Shown here piece by piece: positions 61,100 through 64,000 of a stretch of 64,000 bases of DNA. The DNA is taken from positions 48,579 to 112,578 of the forward strand of contig CAZLVL010000008.1 in assembly GCA_964563155.1 (NCBI GenBank), read 5' to 3'. The position numbers and the translations under genes were made by a program. Under the pieces are notes generated by a model. That model was not told the origin of the DNA. It searched no databases and saw only the letters and a program-made list of their open reading frames with translations. The number at the start of each line of letters is the position of its first letter. Position 1 is the stretch's first letter. Origin of the DNA: DUPQ01 sp964563155 (GTDB lineage Bacteria; Bacillota; Clostridia; DUPQ01).

Positions 61100-62491
61100 T
61101 TAAGATTCCATAATCTCATCAAATGTGACTAAAGTTACGTTGTTCATCTCATTTGCTTTTTTTATACATCCTTTTGTAAAACCTGTCTTGGAAAACAAAT
61201 AAAAATGCACATTTTTATATGAAAATAACTGACTTCGTTCAACAAGAATGTCAAGAACACTTACATCAACTTTCTCATTTGTCCATTTACATTCACTGAA
61301 TAATGCAGAATCTTTACCATCGGTTCCCATAATATCAATCTCAGCTTCGCATTTATTTTTAGTATCATTACCCCACCAGCGACCAAGATTCGTAAACTCA
61401 ATTTTACTTTTTCCCTGACTTCTTAGTTTCCATAAATATTGAATGCAGATATCCTCAAAGACAGGGCCCATGTAATCGCTTATCATAGGAGATATTTTTT
61501 TGTATACAGCATCAACTAAGCCCTGATTGATAGCAGCAATATTATCTGGAATAAATCGATACCAAAACCGGAACATGTTATCATCAATTTTATAAATGGT
61601 TTTTCTTGTAGAATTCTCACCAAAGGGAGTTTCTTTTTTAATTATGTCAAGAGAAATTAAGCTTCTTATGTATGCAACACAAGAGCTTGTTTCTTCACCA
61701 ACCTTTGTAGCAATTTCAAAGAGCCTAGTACTGCCAGTGGCTATAGCTGTAATAATCGCATTGTAGATAGCTGGTTCACGTACCTCTTGTTTTAAAAGGT
61801 TATTCGGCTCTTCAAAAAGTGGACTATAGGGGTCTAAAAAACACCCTTTAATATTCTCTTCAATGGTTAAAGTATCCTTCATTTGGAGTAAATATTGTGG
61901 TGTTCCACCTACAATACCATAAATAATTGCCATATTTAAATCTGAAAACTTCTTGAAATAGCTCCTGCTTTCGAAAAAGTCAAAGGGTAGAATTTTCAAC
62001 TGTGCCGTTCTTCTGCCATATAGGGGGGCTTTATATGCCAGAACATGGTTTTCCATAAAAGACATGGATGAACCACATAAAATCAAAAACAGATTAGATG
62101 TATCTTTGTTCTTATCAATTAAGGATTGCAGTATAGATGCAAGACTTTTGGAAGCTCTAGCCATATAAGGGTATTCATCAATTACAAGAATGATCCTTTT
62201 CTTTTCAGCTATCTTAAAAACATATTCAAAGGCTGCTTGAAAAGATGGAAAGACCGTATTTTCAAGTGAAGTATCTGTAAAAGAAAGAATGCTCCTACTG
62301 AGATTTTCAAGATTTTGCCTGGCACTACTTTCAATCCCAGTGAAAAATATAGCTTCTTTATCTTTTATAAACTCGTTAATAAGTGCGGTTTTACCCACCC
62401 GTCTTCGTCCATAAATTACTGGAAACTGAAATCCACTTGTATGATAAAGGTCATTTAATTTATTAAGTTCTCGTTCACGGCCTATAAACAT
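61100..62491 (-). CDS. Archaeal-type ATPase with DUF234 C terminus (copy 5 of the ATPase set)
   Basis: 463 aa. FIGRERELNKL opens the ATPase, Walker A is YGRRRVGKTA, Walker B ILVIDEYPYMARA, then LILCGSSMSFMEN. A winged helix follows (GSTRLFEIATKVGEETSSCVAYIRSLISLDII). The DUF234 end holds CEAEIDIMGTDGKDSALFSECK, an E-x-D-x(n)-E-x-K pattern like the other four. The start at 62491 has AGGCGGTG; the six-codon extension does not. Direct repeats follow its -10. Confidence 0.85.
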   Translation of the reverse strand: MFIGRERELNKLNDLYHTSGFQFPVIYGRRRVGKTALINEFIKDKEAIFFTGIESSARQNLENLSRSILSFTDTSLENTVFPSFQAAFEYVFKIAEKKRIILVIDEYPYMARASKSLASILQSLIDKNKDTSNLFLILCGSSMSFMENHVLAYKAPLYGRRTAQLKILPFDFFESRSYFKKFSDLNMAIIYGIVGGTPQYLLQMKDTLTIEENIKGCFLDPYSPLFEEPNNLLKQEVREPAIYNAIITAIATGSTRLFEIATKVGEETSSCVAYIRSLISLDIIKKETPFGENSTRKTIYKIDDNMFRFWYRFIPDNIAAINQGLVDAVYKKISPMISDYMGPVFEDICIQYLWKLRSQGKSKIEFTNLGRWWGNDTKNKCEAEIDIMGTDGKDSALFSECKWTNEKVDVSVLDILVERSQLFSYKNVHFYLFSKTGFTKGCIKKANEMNNVTLVTFDEIMES

Positions 62492-62508
62492 ATTAACACC
62501 GCCTATCA

Positions 62509-62561
62509 ATTTACTAAGTTACGATTTACTAAATCATATCTTAGTTTTATAAATAAGGCAA
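62509..62561 (-). promoter_or_regulatory. Promoter and two direct repeats of ATPase copy 5
   Basis: Minus strand: -35 TTGCCT (62556-62561), 17 bases, -10 TATGAT (62533-62538). Two identical TTAGTAAAT units (62524-62532 and 62509-62517), 15 bases apart, lie directly after the -10, over the expected transcription start. Confidence 0.55.
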
Positions 62562-62752
62562 GGATAATTAAAAGATTAAACAATTTCAACAGCCTCTAAG
62601 CTACATTACTTATATATAATCCACAACTATTTCTGTTATAAGGGACATATTTGGTAAATCTAACAGTCATTTGTTAGTGTTACTCTAAAAAGGGTCCATA
62701 TGGATAGGCTATACTAAATAGAACGATTTGATTACGAATAAATGAAACTAAA

Positions 62753-62812
62753 GCTTTAAAACTTAAAATAATTTTCTCACCATGTATCACGATCAATACG
62801 TTTATATTTCAT
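62753..62812 (-). pseudogene. Possible N-terminal remnant of a CatA-like acetyltransferase
   Basis: On the minus strand MKYKRIDRDTW, a TGA, then ENYFKF and a stop. This resembles the start of chloramphenicol-acetyltransferase-like proteins (M-x-x-x-x-I-D-x-x-x-W-x-R-x-x-x-F). The rest of the gene is absent; the remaining bases between 62562 and 62968 show nothing else. Short, so tentative. Confidence 0.3.
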
Positions 62813-62968
62813 TTTTTTACCACGCTTAATATTAATACAATATACTGCTATTTTACAAAAAAAATCTAACGCTAACCATTTTATTGATTTACGGTAGGTT
62901 CTTTACTAGTAATGTTAATTCTGGATATAATCTTGTTTTTGGCAGCGATTTCAATTCTTACACATCAA

Positions 62969-63367
62969 TTACATCCAATATTTGCTTATAAATTCTGATG
63001 GTGTGAGAATTTCGGGACGTTCAATTGGTAAATCGGCAAAGTCTTTATCGCCTGTAATTAGAATATCAACATCAGATGCGATTGCAGAAACTATAACAGG
63101 TATATCTTCTTCATCTCTTATTTTTGGTGCTATAGTCTTATCCGAAGGGGTATACACCATTTCAAATGAGATTTTTAGCAGAAATCTATCCAATACCGCT
63201 ATATATTTGGGTGATTTTTTTCTAATCACCACATTGGCTTCTTCTATAACATAGGAGCACAGAACTAAGCTGTGTTTTTCCGTAATATATTCAATCAACT
63301 TTGCCAATTTTGTGCTTTTAAAAATGAGAGCGGATAAAAGAACATTAGTATCAATCATTATTCGCAT
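62969..63367 (-). CDS. PIN-domain toxin (RNase) of a toxin-antitoxin pair
   Basis: 132 aa. PIN fold acidic residues: D in MIDTNVLLSAL, E in VIEEANVVI, D in RDEEDIPVIVSAI and D in ILITGDKDFADL. This is the COG1569-type PIN group, putative RNases held in check by a partner antitoxin. It overlaps the AbrB-type antitoxin gene upstream by 17 bases, the standard layout of such a module. Confidence 0.88.
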   Translation of the reverse strand: MRIMIDTNVLLSALIFKSTKLAKLIEYITEKHSLVLCSYVIEEANVVIRKKSPKYIAVLDRFLLKISFEMVYTPSDKTIAPKIRDEEDIPVIVSAIASDVDILITGDKDFADLPIERPEILTPSEFISKYWM

Positions 63368-63626
63368 TCTTTTTCCCCCACAACTCTTTTCTTACCTCTC
63401 TAACAAGATTAACAAGATCATCCTCAGTTTCTAGCCCTAACTCCTCAGCTAGCCCCTCAAAGCCTTCTCGCGCCTCATAAATAGCTAACTTTGTAGAGTT
63501 TTCCAATACAACCTTGTCTCCTTCTGTTATAAATACTACTTTATCTCCTTCTTTTAAGTTCAACTTTTTTCGTATTTCTATAGGTATCGTTATTTGACCT
63601 TTGGAAGTAATTTTAGCTAATTCCAT
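63351..63626 (-). CDS. AbrB/MazE-type antitoxin
   Basis: 91 aa. SpoVT-AbrB swapped-hairpin DNA-binding domain at the N terminus: AKITSKGQITIPIEIRKKLNLKEGDKVVF. The C-terminal half (residues 50-91) is acidic then basic and should wrap the PIN toxin. AAAGGAGA precedes the ATG. As usual for such pairs, it probably represses its own operon. Confidence 0.88.
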   Translation of the reverse strand: MELAKITSKGQITIPIEIRKKLNLKEGDKVVFITEGDKVVLENSTKLAIYEAREGFEGLAEELGLETEDDLVNLVREVRKELWGKKNANND

Positions 63627-63873
63627 ATCATCAATCTCCTTTCATGAATTCATTGTTATCCTTACTTCCATTGTATATTATTCTCATTAATAAATCCATA
63701 CCAAGTTTTAATTACCTTTTTTTACTACCTTTATTTCTTTGAAGCCAAGCCTTCGGAAATAGCACAACTCTTTACGCTATCAATCTCTCAATAAATTAAA
63801 ATTTCTTCTATATATAATCCACTAAAAGCGGACACAGCCAAAGCACGAACATCGTCCTTTCTATTACTAAATC

Positions 63874-63924
63874 TTACCAGTATACATGGGAGATAATTAC
63901 TTGCTGCTTTATAAGGTTTTTCAT
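63874..63924 (-). pseudogene. Possible start of a broken Doc/Fic toxin gene
   Basis: ATG overlaps the stop of the antitoxin fragment (ATGA) and reads MKNLIKQQVIISHVYW before a stop. The opening resembles Doc toxins (M-x-x-L-x-x-x-Q-V-x-x-x-H). No later part of a Doc domain is evident in 63627-63873, where I see nothing else. Confidence 0.3.
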
Positions 63925-64000
63925 TTAGCAAGCTCCTTAAATGCTTCTAAGTGTCGCTTGACAATACTTTCTCCAATTTCTTGTATCGTCGCATCATCTG
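63921..64000 (-). CDS. C-terminal end of an antitoxin gene (cut by window edge)
   Basis: The last 25 residues are DDATIQEIGESIVKRHLEAFKELAK, ending in TGA at 63921. This matches the tail seen in antitoxins placed before Doc-type toxin genes. The 5' part is outside the window. Confidence 0.45.
   Translation of the reverse strand, partial: DDATIQEIGESIVKRHLEAFKELAK

Overview
The window is AT-rich, uses AGGAGG-type ribosome binding sites throughout and carries gene families typical of anaerobic, motile, sugar-using Clostridia: a multidomain CoA-disulfide reductase, a UroD-like methyltransferase, GH3 and GH38 enzymes, a GPH-type sugar carrier, a che operon and an enoate-reductase-like flavoprotein. 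No rRNA, tRNA, CRISPR array, insertion sequence or prophage was seen. The genus cannot be named from the sequence alone.

Layout. (1) 0.1-14.8 kb is mostly a minus-strand housekeeping block: ABC-F ATPase, DUF47/PiT phosphate pair, M28 peptidase, MtaA/UroD-like protein, PnuC, an alkaline-phosphatase-fold enzyme, a DHH phosphoesterase, a DUF4153 membrane protein and a GH3 glycosidase. (2) 14.9-23.5 kb holds a four-domain sulfur-handling flavoprotein with a Crp/Fnr regulator, the divergent pdxR/pdxS pair, and a two-gene unit (alpha-oxoamine synthase plus short-chain reductase) that resembles the first two steps of sphingoid-base synthesis. (3) 23.5-33.1 kb is a signalling block: a PAS-GGDEF-HD-GYP protein, then cheA-cheW-cheR-cheB-mcp, and a ComFB-family gene. 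Both cheA and the ComFB gene are preceded by sigma-28 (SigD/FliA) type promoters, so they probably belong to one motility regulon; no flagellar genes and no cheY lie in the window. (4) 33.1-44.4 kb holds a MATE exporter, a GNAT enzyme and a tightly packed glycan operon (GPH carrier, esterase, CehA-type PHP hydrolase, GH38 alpha-mannosidase, YczE-like protein, beta-helix protein) divergent from its probable AraC regulator.

(5) 44.5-64 kb is an accessory region. It contains five ATPases that share one architecture: an AAA/P-loop domain at the N terminus, a middle (winged-helix-like) region, and a C-terminal E-x-D-x(n)-E-x-K motif of the PD-(D/E)XK type (AAA_14/DUF4143 and DUF234 relatives). Each is preceded by its own set of short repeats placed on or beside a sigma-A promoter: three copies at an exact 23-bp period, three at an exact 33-bp period, an 11-bp inverted repeat, and two-copy direct repeats. 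The repeat sequences differ from gene to gene. Between these genes sit toxin-antitoxin genes and wreckage: an orphan HigA-like regulator, a frameshifted Phd/YefM antitoxin, an orphan MNT nucleotidyltransferase, an intact AbrB-PIN pair, and the tail of an antitoxin with a broken Doc-like start at the right edge. Ordinary metabolic genes (acetyltransferases, nitroreductase, PucR with its OYE-family enzyme, zinc-ribbon proteins) are interspersed.

The most promising undescribed system is this set of ATPase genes with private, helically phased repeats at their promoters. The second is the sphingoid-base-like gene pair, and the third the sigma-28 promoter of the ComFB gene packed against the terminator of the neighbouring transport gene.
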